64,000 nt of DNA from Fischerella sp. CENA71 (GTDB lineage: Bacteria > Cyanobacteriota > Cyanobacteriia > Cyanobacteriales > Nostocaceae): assembly GCA_024239075.1 (NCBI GenBank), contig JANBVI010000030.1, forward strand, positions 1-64,000, written 5' to 3'. The first letter of the stretch is position 1. The number at the start of each line of letters is the position of its first letter. Positions 45,721-57,569 of this stretch are shown one piece after another. The notes beneath the pieces are model-generated. The model was not told where the DNA came from, searched no databases, and saw only the letters and a program-made list of their open reading frames with translations. The translations under genes were made by a program, and so were the position numbers.

Positions 45721-46247
45721 TTCTATAATTTTTTGTGTAATAAAGAAGAGGCAACGGGGAACAGGGAATAGAAAAACAATGTGTGTAATTAATCCTGTCT
45801 AAGTACTTATTCTTGTTTACTACCTATTGGGAAACGGTTCAAGGGTAAATCAAGAAGGGAAAAGGTGAAAGGTTAAGGGATAAAGGTTTTAAATTTTAGA
45901 TTTATCTCCTTTTCTCATTTTCCCTGACACTTCCCTGATTGTTTCCCCTTGGCCCGGCTTCTGCAAGAAGGATAATAAATTTATCGTATAAATTGCTTTC
46001 AGCAATTACATGGTGCAAAGGTCACAAACTAGTATGTGACCAAAGTCATGGATGGGACATTAGGCATTGGGCTTAAGAGTTGTTTTTCTGTAAACAAGTA
46101 TTTTTATTTCGCTGATGAGTGTTTGATACTCGGCATTATTTTTCTGTTCCCCGTTCCCTTTTTTTGTAAACTTTTATTGCACACACACGAGCGGAGATCG
46201 TTTAAGCTATCTGAAAGATTCATTCATCGTGGCAGAGAGGCGGTAGT
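45721..46247. other. Gene-free region
   Basis: This 527-bp gap separates the divergent efflux operon and the TPR gene. It holds an inverted repeat GGTCACA (46020-46026) and TGTGACC (46035-46041), and purine-rich repeat-like DNA around 45840-45890. A 77-codon open frame (46036-46269) has no family signature and overlaps the TPR gene start; I do not call it a gene. Confidence 0.4.
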
Positions 46248-47132
46248 GTGCCTAAAAGAATTGGTTTAATTTCTCTGATTGTTGTTTGTAGTTTGTGGAG
46301 TATGCCTAGAGCTGCTCATGCACAGGCATTAGTACCCCATACATTGCAACTCGATACAGCCAAATTGGAACAGCAAGGGTTGGGTTTAGCACAAGAAGCA
46401 GCACAACTAGCGCAGTTTCAACAATACGAAATGGCTATGCCTAGAGCGCGGCTAGCATCTCAATTAGCTCCTAAAAGTGATAAAGTTTGGTTTCTCTTAG
46501 GTGGTTTATATTTACAAACCAAAGAATTAGATCCTGCGATCGCTGCTTTAAAAAAAGCCCAGTCTCTGAATCCAAAAAATGGTGATGTTCTGTTTGCTTT
46601 GGGTTCAGCCAACTTTCAACAAAAAAAATACGATGTTGCTATTGACTATTTCCAGCAGGGTCTCAAGTTAAAACCCAATGATCCAGAGGGGTTATTTGAT
46701 TTGGGTAATGCCTACTATATGCAGCGTCGATACCCAGATGCGATCGCCCAGTATAATCAAGCTGTCTCCCAAGATAAAAAATTCTGGCCTGCAATTAACA
46801 ATATTGGTTTAATTAAGTACGAACAAGGTGATGTGGCAGGAGCTATCCAGCAATGGCAATCTGCTGTCACAATTGAAAAGCAAGCCGCAGAACCTTTATT
46901 GGCTCTAGCTGTGGCACTATACAATAAAGGCGAACGGCAAAAAGGTCTAGCGATGGGTGAAACAGCACTCCGCGTTGATGATCGTTATGGTGATCTAGAT
47001 TTTCTCAAAGAAAATCTCTGGGGCGATCGCTTACTTGCGGATACCAAAAAATTCTTAGAATTACCCCGCATTCAAGCAGCTTTACAGCAGAGAGGGGAAA
47101 ATACAACTCCCAAACCACAGCCGATGCAGTAG
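46248..47132 (+). CDS. Secreted TPR-repeat protein
   Basis: This 294-residue protein starts at a GTG (46248) with a strong GAGAGG site. A signal peptide (about 1-26, cleavage after HAQA or similar) is followed by six or so tetratricopeptide repeats (about 45-245) with the usual W/L/G/Y/A/F/A/P pattern, for example PEGLFDLGNAYYMQRRYPDA. TPR domains mediate protein contacts; in cyanobacteria such periplasmic or lumenal proteins assist complex assembly. No partner is evident from neighbours. Confidence 0.85.
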   Translation: MPKRIGLISLIVVCSLWSMPRAAHAQALVPHTLQLDTAKLEQQGLGLAQEAAQLAQFQQYEMAMPRARLASQLAPKSDKVWFLLGGLYLQTKELDPAIAALKKAQSLNPKNGDVLFALGSANFQQKKYDVAIDYFQQGLKLKPNDPEGLFDLGNAYYMQRRYPDAIAQYNQAVSQDKKFWPAINNIGLIKYEQGDVAGAIQQWQSAVTIEKQAAEPLLALAVALYNKGERQKGLAMGETALRVDDRYGDLDFLKENLWGDRLLADTKKFLELPRIQAALQQRGENTTPKPQPMQ

Positions 47133-47161
47133 GGAAAGGGGATCGGGGATTGGGGATTGGG

Positions 47162-47244
47162 AACAGACAAGGGAGAGTTGAGAGTGGGAGATGCGGTGAA
47201 TCAATCAAAAATATTCTCCGTCTCCCCTTGTTCTCTTGTCTGTT
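47162..47244. repeat. Dispersed inverted repeat after the TPR gene
   Basis: AACAGACAAG (47162-47171) and CTTGTCTGTT (47235-47244) are perfect inverted arms; between them lie GGGAGAG/CTCC-rich halves typical of the dispersed repeats found after several genes here. Two GGGGATT heptamers adjoin on the left (about 47150). Confidence 0.6.
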
Positions 47245-47300
47245 TTCCCCTACCACTTGCTCAAAAGTGCTATCTAATAGTACATATATATTAAATAGTA

Positions 47301-47336
47301 AAAAAACGGTTGCCCATTTAGTCTATTGGGCTACCG
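47301..47336 (-). terminator. Rho-independent terminator of the response regulator gene
   Basis: CGGTTGCCCA (47307-47316) pairs with TGGGCTACCG (47327-47336) with one mismatch; on the minus strand the stem is followed by six T (complement of 47301-47306). It lies 25 bp beyond the response regulator stop. Confidence 0.72.
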
Positions 47337-47361
47337 TCCTAATTCAAAGGGTGTATCATCA

Positions 47362-47763
47362 CTAATTATCTTTAGGCAGTAATGCGATGATCTGGTCAAC
47401 AAAAAGTTGATGATCAACAACAGGCTTAGAGATGTAACCATCAGCACCGCTTTGCTTGAGAAAATTTTCGCGATCGCCCTCCATTGCGTGTGCTGTCACG
47501 AGAATAATCGGTAAAGTAGCAGTTTGCGGATCGGATTTTAGCAGTTGTGTAATTTTGATCCCATCAACGGACTTACCTTGATAAACACTTCTTGAGAGAG
47601 AAACATCCATTAAAATAATGTCTGCCTCTCCCGCTTGGGCAATTCTCATTACCTCTTCCACATTTTCAGTATGTTTTACTTCCAGTCCACCGCGTTTGGT
47701 CAAAATTTTGGAAAAAACGCGAGCATTAATCAGATCGTCTTCGACAATCAAAACAGTTTTCAT
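47362..47763 (-). CDS. Single-domain response regulator
   Basis: This 133-residue receiver domain stands alone. It has the acidic pocket VLIVEDDLINARVF, phosphoacceptor Asp in DIILMDVSLS, Thr in IILVTAHAM and the Lys in GYISKPV. A six-residue insertion (SVYQGK) follows the phosphorylation site. No output domain or kinase gene is adjacent, so it may pass phosphate to a hybrid kinase or act on motility or stress proteins. Confidence 0.92.
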   Translation of the reverse strand: MKTVLIVEDDLINARVFSKILTKRGGLEVKHTENVEEVMRIAQAGEADIILMDVSLSRSVYQGKSVDGIKITQLLKSDPQTATLPIILVTAHAMEGDRENFLKQSGADGYISKPVVDHQLFVDQIIALLPKDN

Positions 47764-48142
47764 GAGAATTTGACTTTTAGAGGTGAGGGGATAACAGAAA
47801 TTTTAGATTTTGGATTACTCTACCCCTGCGGGGAACACTACGTGAACGAGAAGCCGCGATCGCGTCTATGGATTTTGGATTATTAACTTGGATTTTATCC
47901 CCATCCATGATTAAAGTGCATTTTTTTTGAGTAATCTAAAATACTAAAATCGGGAATCCAAAATCGTGTGTATCTCCTTGTGAGTAATCAATGTGTATTC
48001 CAGATATCAAGGATAATATAACTGCTTTTGATCGTATAACTATCAAGATTTTGTAATGATGAGCATTACATCCGCTATGCTGTGGTTGCTGTAATGTTCA
48101 GTAACGGCATATTTTGTGTAGTGAAAACTTAGGAACAAACTC
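47764..48142. other. Gene-free leader region of the topoisomerase gene
   Basis: This 379-bp gap between divergent genes contains scattered ATTTTGGATTA-like short repeats (about 47801-47965) and a GCGATCGC-containing palindrome. No gene is seen. The last 15 bases hold an AGGA site for the next gene. Confidence 0.4.
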
Positions 48143-50662
48143 ATGGCAAAACAGTTAAACCTTCTCTCTACGGGACAGGTCATCACCACGGCCTTGCATA
48201 CCGAAATGCAACGGTCTTACCTTGAATATGCCATGAGTGTGATAGTCGGGCGAGCATTACCAGATGTGCGTGATGGTTTAAAACCAGTACATCGACGGAT
48301 TTTATACGCGATGCATGAACTTGGTTTAACACCTGATCGCCCTTATCGGAAATGCGCTCGTGTCGTGGGGGATGTCTTAGGTAAATACCACCCCCACGGG
48401 GATCAAGCTGTTTATGATGCTTTGGTGAGGTTGGTACAGGAATTTACCAGCCGCTATCCCTTACTGGCAGGACATGGTAACTTCGGCAGTGTAGATAATG
48501 ACCCAGCAGCAGCGATGCGCTACACAGAAACGCGCCTCGCACCAATTAGCTACGAAGGGATGCTAGCCGAAATTGGCGAAGAAACGGTGGAATTTGCTGG
48601 CAACTTCGATAATTCTCAGCAAGAGCCGACCGTACTCCCAGCACAGTTACCGTTTTTGTTGCTTAATGGTTGTGCTGGTATTGCTGTAGGTATGGCAACA
48701 AATATCCCACCGCACAATTTAGGGGAAGTTGTAGATGGGTTAATTGCTTTAATTGATAACCCTGATTTACCGGATAATAAGTTATTTGAGTTAATTCCTG
48801 GACCTGATTTTCCAACAGGTGGGGAAATTGTTGGTGATGCAGGAATCCGCGAGGCGTACACCACGGGTAAAGGCAGTATTGTGCTGCGGGGAGTAGTGCA
48901 AATTGAAGAAGTTGTTGGCGGACGAGGAAACAAACGGCGAACAGCGATTGTGGTGACAGAATTACCTTTTCAGGTTAACAAGGCAGGTTGGATTGAAAAA
49001 GTAGCAGACTTAGTAAATCAAGGCCGCTTGCAGGGGATTTCTGATATCCGGGATGAAAGCGATCGCCAGGGAATGCGCGTTGTCATAGAACTCAAACGCG
49101 ATACCAACCCCCAAGATATTCTCCAGCAACTCTATCACCAAACCGCGTTGCAAACGAATTTTGGGGCAATTTTATTGGCTTTGGTAGATGGACAGCCACG
49201 CCAGCTATCTTTACGCCAATTGTTACAAGAGTTTTTACATTTCCGCGAACAGACCCTTTCACGTCGCTACACTTACGAGTTAAGTAAGGCGGAAAATCGT
49301 TTGCATTTGCTAGAAGGTTTATTGAAAGCCTTGTCTCGCCTTGATGAAGTAATTGAGATTTTGCGACGGGCTGCTGATGGTAGTACTGCGAAAATCAACT
49401 TGCAAAGTCACCTAGATTTGACTGAGGTACAAGCAGATGCAATTTTAGCAATGCCACTCAGACGTCTGACAAGCTTGGAACAACAGAATTTACAAAAAGA
49501 ATACGAGCAGTTACAAGAGGAAATTAGGACGTTACGAAGATTACTAAGTGATCGACGGGAATTACTTAAAAGCCTGAAAAAAGACTTACGTACCCAAAAG
49601 CGCAAATATGGTGATGAGCGTCGCACCAAAATCATCAGTGTGAGTGAGCTACGTCAAAAAGCTACAGAAACGCGGGGACGTCGGGATGGAACGACAGAGG
49701 AAGAAAATCCCAAATTGAGCATCCAAAATCTCAAACCTGAACAACCTGTTGAAGAAGTGGTTTTAGAATTGACTCAACGGGGATATGTGCGTCGTATTCA
49801 GCCGAATGGCAAAAAGTCGAAGATTGATAATGGTATGGCTGATAATGACTTTGTCATGCAAACAGCCTTGACTGATACAGACAAAGATTTGCTGGTACTA
49901 ACTAGCAACGGCAAAGTTTATCCAGTGAAAGTAGGAGATATTCCTCCAACCACTGGGCGATCGCCACGGGGAACACCGTTAATCACCTTGCTGACTAATA
50001 CTGCTCAAGAAGCTTCTGAGGCTGTTGTCAGCCGCTTTTTACTCCCGGAAAAGCCGGAAGAAGGCGAGATGATTTTGTTGACGAAGCAAGGAAGGATTAA
50101 GCGCTTATCTTTAACGGAATTTACTAGTTTAACGCGTCGCGGCATTACTATTTTGAAGCTCAAAGACGATGATGAATTATTATTAACTCAATTCACCACT
50201 ACAGGACAACAAATCATTCTAGCTAGTTCTGGTGGACGATTGTTGCGGTTTAAAGTTAACGACGAACAGTTACCTATTATGGGTCGTACCGCAATGGGTC
50301 TACAAGCTATGCGCCTGCGTCAGCGAGAAACTATGGTTGGTGGTGTAACCTTTAAGACTGAAGAAAATATTTTGCTGGTAACGCAACTAGGATATGCTAA
50401 ACGTCTACCAATTAGTGGTTTGCGATTAGCTAATCGGGGTGATATTGGGACTCAAACTTTCAAATTTGCCAGTAAAACCGATTACTTAGCAGGTATGCTG
50501 TTAGCCAAGCCAGGATCTGAGGTGGCGTTAGTAACTAATCATCAAAGGGTAGTGCGTCTGCAAGTAGACACAGTCACAAATTTGCCTAAAGATTCCACTG
50601 GTGAAAGTGTATTCCAACTCAACAGAGATGAAAAAATTATCACTGTTGCAGAATTGCTTTAA
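48143..50662 (+). CDS. Type IIA topoisomerase subunit A (GyrA/ParC-like)
   Basis: This 839-residue protein is the DNA-cleaving subunit. It has [53 protein letters not shown] and the active-site Tyr127 in [11 protein letters not shown]; the C-terminal part has six blade-like repeats. The canonical gyrase QRRGGKG box is not visible. The position of E. coli GyrA Ser83 holds Gln88. Cyanobacteria commonly have two A-subunit genes; these features suggest the second, ParC-like one, although it could be annotated gyrA. gyrB lies 3.5 kb downstream on the other strand. Confidence 0.9.
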   Translation: MAKQLNLLSTGQVITTALHTEMQRSYLEYAMSVIVGRALPDVRDGLKPVHRRILYAMHELGLTPDRPYRKCARVVGDVLGKYHPHGDQAVYDALVRLVQEFTSRYPLLAGHGNFGSVDNDPAAAMRYTETRLAPISYEGMLAEIGEETVEFAGNFDNSQQEPTVLPAQLPFLLLNGCAGIAVGMATNIPPHNLGEVVDGLIALIDNPDLPDNKLFELIPGPDFPTGGEIVGDAGIREAYTTGKGSIVLRGVVQIEEVVGGRGNKRRTAIVVTELPFQVNKAGWIEKVADLVNQGRLQGISDIRDESDRQGMRVVIELKRDTNPQDILQQLYHQTALQTNFGAILLALVDGQPRQLSLRQLLQEFLHFREQTLSRRYTYELSKAENRLHLLEGLLKALSRLDEVIEILRRAADGSTAKINLQSHLDLTEVQADAILAMPLRRLTSLEQQNLQKEYEQLQEEIRTLRRLLSDRRELLKSLKKDLRTQKRKYGDERRTKIISVSELRQKATETRGRRDGTTEEENPKLSIQNLKPEQPVEEVVLELTQRGYVRRIQPNGKKSKIDNGMADNDFVMQTALTDTDKDLLVLTSNGKVYPVKVGDIPPTTGRSPRGTPLITLLTNTAQEASEAVVSRFLLPEKPEEGEMILLTKQGRIKRLSLTEFTSLTRRGITILKLKDDDELLLTQFTTTGQQIILASSGGRLLRFKVNDEQLPIMGRTAMGLQAMRLRQRETMVGGVTFKTEENILLVTQLGYAKRLPISGLRLANRGDIGTQTFKFASKTDYLAGMLLAKPGSEVALVTNHQRVVRLQVDTVTNLPKDSTGESVFQLNRDEKIITVAELL

Positions 50663-50706
50663 AGTAGACCTTTTGCAGAAGTCGGGACATGGGGAGATGG
50701 GAACAC

Positions 50707-50749
50707 GGAGACAAAGGAGAATATTTTTGATAAATTCTCCCTTGTCTCC
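50707..50749. repeat. Long hairpin repeat after the topoisomerase gene
   Basis: GGAGACAAAGGAGAAT (50707-50722) pairs with ATTCTCCCTTGTCTCC (50734-50749), 15 of 16 positions. The hairpin lies 45 bp after the stop and may end transcription. Its GGAGACAAGGG-type sequence recurs in other gaps (for example 47161-47250, 10775-10830, 56340-56390). Confidence 0.7.
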
Positions 50750-50859
50750 CACTCTCAGTTCTCCCTTGTTTCTTCCCAATCCCTCATTTTATGTTTTGAA
50801 TAAGTTATTACATCGATAGATACCATAAGTCAACGTAATACAACTAATACTCATAAAAG

Positions 50860-50887
50860 TTGCATTTCTTAAAAGAGTTGTTATATT
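50860..50887 (+). promoter_or_regulatory. Candidate promoter of the second hli gene
   Basis: TTGCAT (50860-50865) and TATATT (50882-50887) are 16 bp apart, about 50 bp upstream of the hli ATG. The -10 is good, the -35 moderate. Confidence 0.35.
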
Positions 50888-50938
50888 AGTTAACAAAGGC
50901 TAATAAACCTCTATAAAATTCAGTTTGGAGTGCTAGTC

Positions 50939-51118
50939 ATGCAAGATACAACAAAAATTACAGCTCCTGTAATCGAAGATCGTAATGCTTGGCGTTGGGG
51001 CTTTACTCCTCAAGCAGAAATTTGGAACGGTCGCTTGGCGATGATCGGCTTTTTAGCTGCTGCTCTGATTGAATTGTTTTCTGGTCAAGGCTTTTTACAC
51101 TTCTGGGGCATTCTGTAA
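50939..51118 (+). CDS. High-light-inducible protein (HLIP)
   Basis: This 59-residue one-helix LHC-like protein has [20 protein letters not shown] and [23 protein letters not shown]. The Glu-Arg chlorophyll-binding motif EIWNGRLAM is intact. The ATG at 50939 has GGAG eight bases upstream; a GTG at 50930 would place the site inside the gene and is rejected. It is a paralogue of the protein at 28657-28848. It protects thylakoid chlorophyll under light stress. Convergent with sigA. Confidence 0.93.
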   Translation: MQDTTKITAPVIEDRNAWRWGFTPQAEIWNGRLAMIGFLAAALIELFSGQGFLHFWGIL

Positions 51119-51271
51119 ATTTTAAAACCAGAAGTTTTTATAGGACATCACTAGATAGATAAATTAAAACCTGGGGTGAACTAACACTCCCAGGTTTCTT
51201 ATTATTTGTCATTAGTTATTAATCAATTGTCATTTGTGCAAGGCTGATGACCAATGATCAATTACCAATGA

Positions 51272-52453
51272 TTATCGGATATACTCTTTGAGAACGCTGT
51301 TACGGTTGGGGTGGCGTAATTTACGAAGTGCTTTCGCTTCAATTTGCCGAATACGTTCGCGGGTGACATTGAAAATTTGCCCGATTTCTTCCAGAGTCTT
51401 CATCCGACCATCGTCTAAACCATAGCGCAGTCGCAAAACATCACGTTCACGGGGACTGAGACTATCAAGGACTTTTTCTAAGTCTTCGCGCAGGAGGTTT
51501 TTAGAAACTTGGTCTTCTGGAGTTTCGCCGTCAGATTCAATAAAATCACCGAGTCGGGAATCCTCTTCTTTACCGATGGGTGTTTCCAAAGAGATTGGTA
51601 GCTGGGCTGATTTAGCAATAAATCTCAGCTTCTCAATAGTCATCTCCATTCTTGTAGCAATTTCTTCCTCAGTTGGTTTACGCCCCATTTCTTGAGAAAG
51701 CAGCTTGGTGGTCTTTTTGATGCGAGAGATAGTTTCGTAGAGGTGGACAGGTAAGCGAATTGTCCGGGATTGATCAGCGATCGCTCTGGTGATTGCCTGA
51801 CGAATCCACCATGTAGCATATGTAGAAAACTTATAACCTTTTTCGTGGTCAAACTTTTCAGCAGCACGAATCAAACCGAGGCTACCTTCCTGAATCAAAT
51901 CTTGGAAAGACAAACCGCGATTCATGTACTTCTTAGCAATTGAAACTACAAGACGCAGGTTAGATTGTACCATTTTGTCTTTCGCTCGCCGACCGACATG
52001 CAGGCGATGACGGAATTGTGGTAAAGGTATTTGTACTGCTTCTGCCCATTCGCTGTATTGAGGTTCGCGTTCCAACTGCTGTTGGAGGCGATCGCGAACT
52101 CGCTCTAATTCTAGTAAATCTGCAATCTTACGTGCCAGTTCAATTTCTTCATCAGCCCGAAGCAGGCGAATTCGCCCTATTTCTTGCAGGTAAAGACGAA
52201 TCGAATCCTCGGTGTAGTGCTTTTTCTTGCTTTGTGACCGACGACGCGATTTTGCGGCTTTCCCAGACTTTGCGTCGTCCTCATCAGACTGAGGCTCTAA
52301 AAATTCTTCGTCGAGATCGCCATCATCATTGATCAGCAAGTCCTCTTCGTCTTCCAATAAGAGTTCTTCTAACTCAAGTTCAGGCTGATTAATTTCAATT
52401 TCTAGGTCAGGCTGATAATCAATGGTATCGAGTACGTTGTTAGCCTGGTTCAT
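51272..52453 (-). CDS. sigA: Principal RNA polymerase sigma factor SigA
   Basis: This 393-residue group 1 sigma-70 factor has an acidic N-terminal region 1.1 (residues 1-60, many Glu/Asp), region 1.2 [16 protein letters not shown], region 2 with [38 protein letters not shown] and [19 protein letters not shown], region 3, and region 4 ending [20 protein letters not shown] with [18 protein letters not shown]. Full length and the long 1.1 region separate it from group 2 factors. It directs most vegetative transcription. A 1.75-kb gene-free stretch lies upstream. Confidence 0.96.
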   Translation of the reverse strand: MNQANNVLDTIDYQPDLEIEINQPELELEELLLEDEEDLLINDDGDLDEEFLEPQSDEDDAKSGKAAKSRRRSQSKKKHYTEDSIRLYLQEIGRIRLLRADEEIELARKIADLLELERVRDRLQQQLEREPQYSEWAEAVQIPLPQFRHRLHVGRRAKDKMVQSNLRLVVSIAKKYMNRGLSFQDLIQEGSLGLIRAAEKFDHEKGYKFSTYATWWIRQAITRAIADQSRTIRLPVHLYETISRIKKTTKLLSQEMGRKPTEEEIATRMEMTIEKLRFIAKSAQLPISLETPIGKEEDSRLGDFIESDGETPEDQVSKNLLREDLEKVLDSLSPRERDVLRLRYGLDDGRMKTLEEIGQIFNVTRERIRQIEAKALRKLRHPNRNSVLKEYIR

Positions 52454-54204
52454 GCCGCGTTCCTCATGCTCCTTGCAGAATCAATTACTCAAGATTTATA
52501 ACCACTCTTAATTTAGTGAGGTATATTGCCTTTTGATTAAGAGGGTTTTTAGCTAATTTGGCTGATAGATATGTTCGGGACTTTTACCTTTTGTTGAGAC
52601 AACAGTGGTATGGCTTTCCAATACAAGTAGTAAGTTCTAAACTCTGTATTTGTTTCTACCACAGCAGTACTCCCAAAGGTAAATTCCCTCATTCCTAGTA
52701 AACTGTGTATGTGTCGCCGGGCAACACAAGTGTTTACTGAACTGGTCTAAAAAAGACTCATGTTGCTAAAAAAATTTACCACTCCATACAAAAAATTTAT
52801 GACTGTTGGAAGATTTTTTTTGAAAAGACTGTTCCGATTGTAGCCTGTTTCACAGAAATTGCACTCTCTTTATGTGGCATTCATGAACTAATTTAGGTAG
52901 GTAAAGCGAGATGATGTAAAGCCTGTTTTACCAAAAAGACGTTGAAAATGACACCCATACACTAGAACTTTCCATAAAACTTTTTGGAATTTTCGTAACA
53001 TCATCATTACCTTAAAAATTAGGTAAACCCACTTGTATCAGATTCAATGTGTAACCGACAACATTTATAGAAACAGTAAACTTTTGGTTAATTCAATTTA
53101 AACGCTAAAGTGCATTCATTTTTACACTTCCTTCATAAATTACTAATTTGGGATTTACATTTGTCTTTTAGTAACAGCCACTCTCATGCTTGTTAGAGTA
53201 GGCATGAGACCACAGACTCAATTCCCAATTTAGAGCCATGGCGCTTTCATGAAAGCATTTGACCTGTCGAGGAGCCAAATAACCTAACTGAGGAGTTGAG
53301 GCTTTGGCAGAATCAGCCGAAAGACCCAAGATTTCTAGATATGGCTAATTCGATCTTAATCACAGGTTAGCGCATTATTAAAAATTCAACCCTTTGCAAC
53401 TTGACAAACTCTTTTTATTGTATACAACGATATTTTAATCAATTCAGAAAAGATTTGACAGTAAGACTAACGATATTAGCTCACGCATAACAAAATTGCA
53501 TAGTACGAATGCGAATTATACAGTCGTAGATTCTCTGAATCATAGGTAACAATATTGAAACTGTGTCTTAGCATGATGTTACGCCAACTGTCAGGACAAT
53601 AAATTTCAGCCTGTAACTCAAAGCAAAAACCATATCGTTTGAGTCAAGGTATCAAAACAGGTGTGGTTCTTTATATGTTTGAGCTTACTCAACACCACAA
53701 AACCTTTTGCTGAGTTAACTCAAAGGTGTAGATCCTAATAACTATCTACGTTGTTACTCTAACCAAAGTTGTAGCTTATAAGATGTGTTTTGACTGTCCA
53801 AATCTTGATGATTTTCTGAAATTTTCATCTTTTTCGGGCGATCGCTTTGATGATTTGTCATATAAATACGTAAATTTTGTGAACTAGAACTTGTATTACT
53901 TCTGTCTCAACACTCCGAGAGGCTTGTTGAGCAAAACTAGCCTGCAAAAAATTTTTAACAAGGTAGTGGTGTCTATGATTTAAAAATTTGATATTAAAAC
54001 CACTTTTCAAAAAACAATCTTTATTTTTTGTTTGACACAATTGTTAAAAAATATTTAATTTTTCTAATATATAGCAAATTGGATTAAATAGATAAAAAAT
54101 ATAGGAATCTGAGGGAAAGGGGAGCGGGGATTGGGCATTAGTTTTTTCTTTGCGTCTGGTGCGTCTCCCTGCTCCCTACTCTCTTGTCTCCCTTCCCTTC
54201 GCAT
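52454..54204. other. 1.75-kb gene-free region between sigA and gyrB
   Basis: No protein gene is supported in this AT-rich region. Candidate structure is densest at 53165-53400: CTCATGC/GCATGAG (53183-53208), the palindrome GCTTTCATGAAAGC (53243-53256), and a near-complementary CTTTGGC/GCCGAAAG (about 53302-53323). The region must hold the sigA promoter(s) and leader on the minus strand. One heptamer-like segment and repeat DNA lie near 54110-54200, downstream of gyrB. Confidence 0.6.
53165..53400. ncRNA. Candidate structured RNA or leader element
   Basis: This 235-bp stretch is less AT-rich than its surroundings and has three local inverted repeats: a 7-bp stem (53183-53189 with 53202-53208), a 14-bp perfect palindrome (53243-53256) and an imperfect stem near 53302-53323. 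It could be a small RNA or a far-upstream leader of sigA. I cannot match it to 6S, RNase P, SRP or tmRNA. Confidence 0.25.
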
Positions 54205-56223
<2,019 letters not shown>

Positions 56224-56407
56224 TTAGAGGCGACTGTAGGGCAATTTGCTGCTAAATTCAAATAGGGGTTGCATTCCTCATGATTGGAGGAAGTGTGTGA
56301 GGGGACAAAACAATTAAAAATTAAAAATTAAAAATTGGGAAGGGGGGATGAGGGGGACAAGGGAAGAGGGACGAAGAGGATAAGGAGACTTATTAACAAC
56401 TAACTTT

Positions 56408-56455
56408 TGACAAATGACCATTGACAATTGACTATTGACAAATGACCAATGACTA
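56408..56455. repeat. Heptamer-like TGACNAT/TGACCAA repeat around the miaA start
   Basis: Degenerate seven-base steps (TGACAAA, TGACCAT, TGACAAT, TGACTAT, TGACAAA, TGACCAA, TGACTAA) run continuously across 56408-56456, and the miaA ATG (56449) lies inside. Similar steps surround the cysE start (35507-35541). Confidence 0.8.
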
Positions 56456-57453
56456 AATTAATTGTGATTTGTGGTGCGACGGCAACGGGTAAGTCAGGTT
56501 TAGCATTAGCTTTGGCTATGCGATTAGATACTGTAATTCTGAGTGCAGACTCCCGTCAAGTATACAGGGAATTTGATATTGGTACAGCAAAACCAACTCT
56601 AGATGAACAGAAATTAGTTCTGCACTATTTGATAGATATATGCAATCCCACAGAAGTGATGACTGTAGCAGATTACCAGGCGCAAGCGCAAGCCTTGATT
56701 GCATCTTCCTCTCTTCAAAGGGGGACACGGAGAGAGGGAGACGCGGTGATGCAGAAAGATTTGTTAAAAAATCCCTGCGTCCCTGTGTCAGAGTGTCCCC
56801 GTGTCAGCAAAACTCCGCTCTTACTAGTTGGTGGTACTGGTTTATACATTCGGTCAATCACTCAAGGGATGAAGATTCCCAGGGTTGCACCACAACCGGA
56901 GTTGCGATCGCAGCTGGAATCTATTGGCCAAATTCAACTTTACGCTATGCTACAACAGGTTGATCCAGTTGCAGCAGCAAAGATTCACCCCAACGATTCT
57001 GTACGGACTTTAAGAGCATTAGAAGTATTTTACGTCACTGGTCGCCCGATTTCTGAGCAACAGGGAGAAAATCCCCCAAGTTATCCGATTTTACAAATAG
57101 GTTTAGATTGCGATCCTACTCATTTGGGCGATCGCATTACTCAGCGCACTGAGAAAATGATTGCAGATGGTTTAGTCACGGAGGTGGAGTATCTTTGTCA
57201 AAAATATGGCGCTGATTTGCCTTTGCTGAATACTTTAGGCTATCAGGAGATTAAGCAATATTTGACTGGGGATATTTCTTTAGCTCAAGCAAAAGAATTA
57301 ACTATTTTACACACTCGACAATTTGCTAAACGTCAACGCACTTGGTTTCGTGCTTATCCTCAAATTGAGTGGTTTGATGTTGGAAATCCAGATTTATTAG
57401 AAAAGGTATGGCAGAGAGTCCAAAATTTTCTCGCTACTTCTGAAGATATATAG
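56449..57453 (+). CDS. miaA: tRNA dimethylallyltransferase with in-frame insertion
   Basis: This enzyme adds dimethylallyl to A37 of tRNAs that read UNN codons. It has the P-loop ICGATATGKSGLALALA, ILSADSRQVYREFDIGTAKP, LVGGTGLYIRS, NDSVRTLRALEV and the C-terminal TILHTRQFAKRQRTWFR. The family average is about 295-310 residues; here 334, owing to roughly 30-35 extra residues (about 88-120, including SLQRGTRREGDAV and PCVPVSECPRVSK) between ADYQAQAQALI and LLLVGGTG. Their DNA (about 56710-56810) matches the dispersed GGGACACGG-type repeat. The start lies in a heptamer repeat with no Shine-Dalgarno site. Confidence 0.93.
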   Translation: MTKLIVICGATATGKSGLALALAMRLDTVILSADSRQVYREFDIGTAKPTLDEQKLVLHYLIDICNPTEVMTVADYQAQAQALIASSSLQRGTRREGDAVMQKDLLKNPCVPVSECPRVSKTPLLLVGGTGLYIRSITQGMKIPRVAPQPELRSQLESIGQIQLYAMLQQVDPVAAAKIHPNDSVRTLRALEVFYVTGRPISEQQGENPPSYPILQIGLDCDPTHLGDRITQRTEKMIADGLVTEVEYLCQKYGADLPLLNTLGYQEIKQYLTGDISLAQAKELTILHTRQFAKRQRTWFRAYPQIEWFDVGNPDLLEKVWQRVQNFLATSEDI

Positions 57454-57569
57454 TTGAACTATAAATATGATTTTTTATCCATAAAAATGGGAAGTTTGAA
57501 TAGTACAAAGAGCTAATATTCGAGTATGTTTATGATTTAACTAATTATTCAATTACGTTTTATTTTTGT

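Noticed and set aside
46036-46269. 77-residue open frame
   Set aside because: It has no family signature and its end overlaps the well-supported TPR gene start.
53249-53287. PatS-like peptide gene (MKAFDLSRSQIT)
   Set aside because: It starts MKA like PatS but lacks the RGSGR pentapeptide and has no ribosome-binding site.
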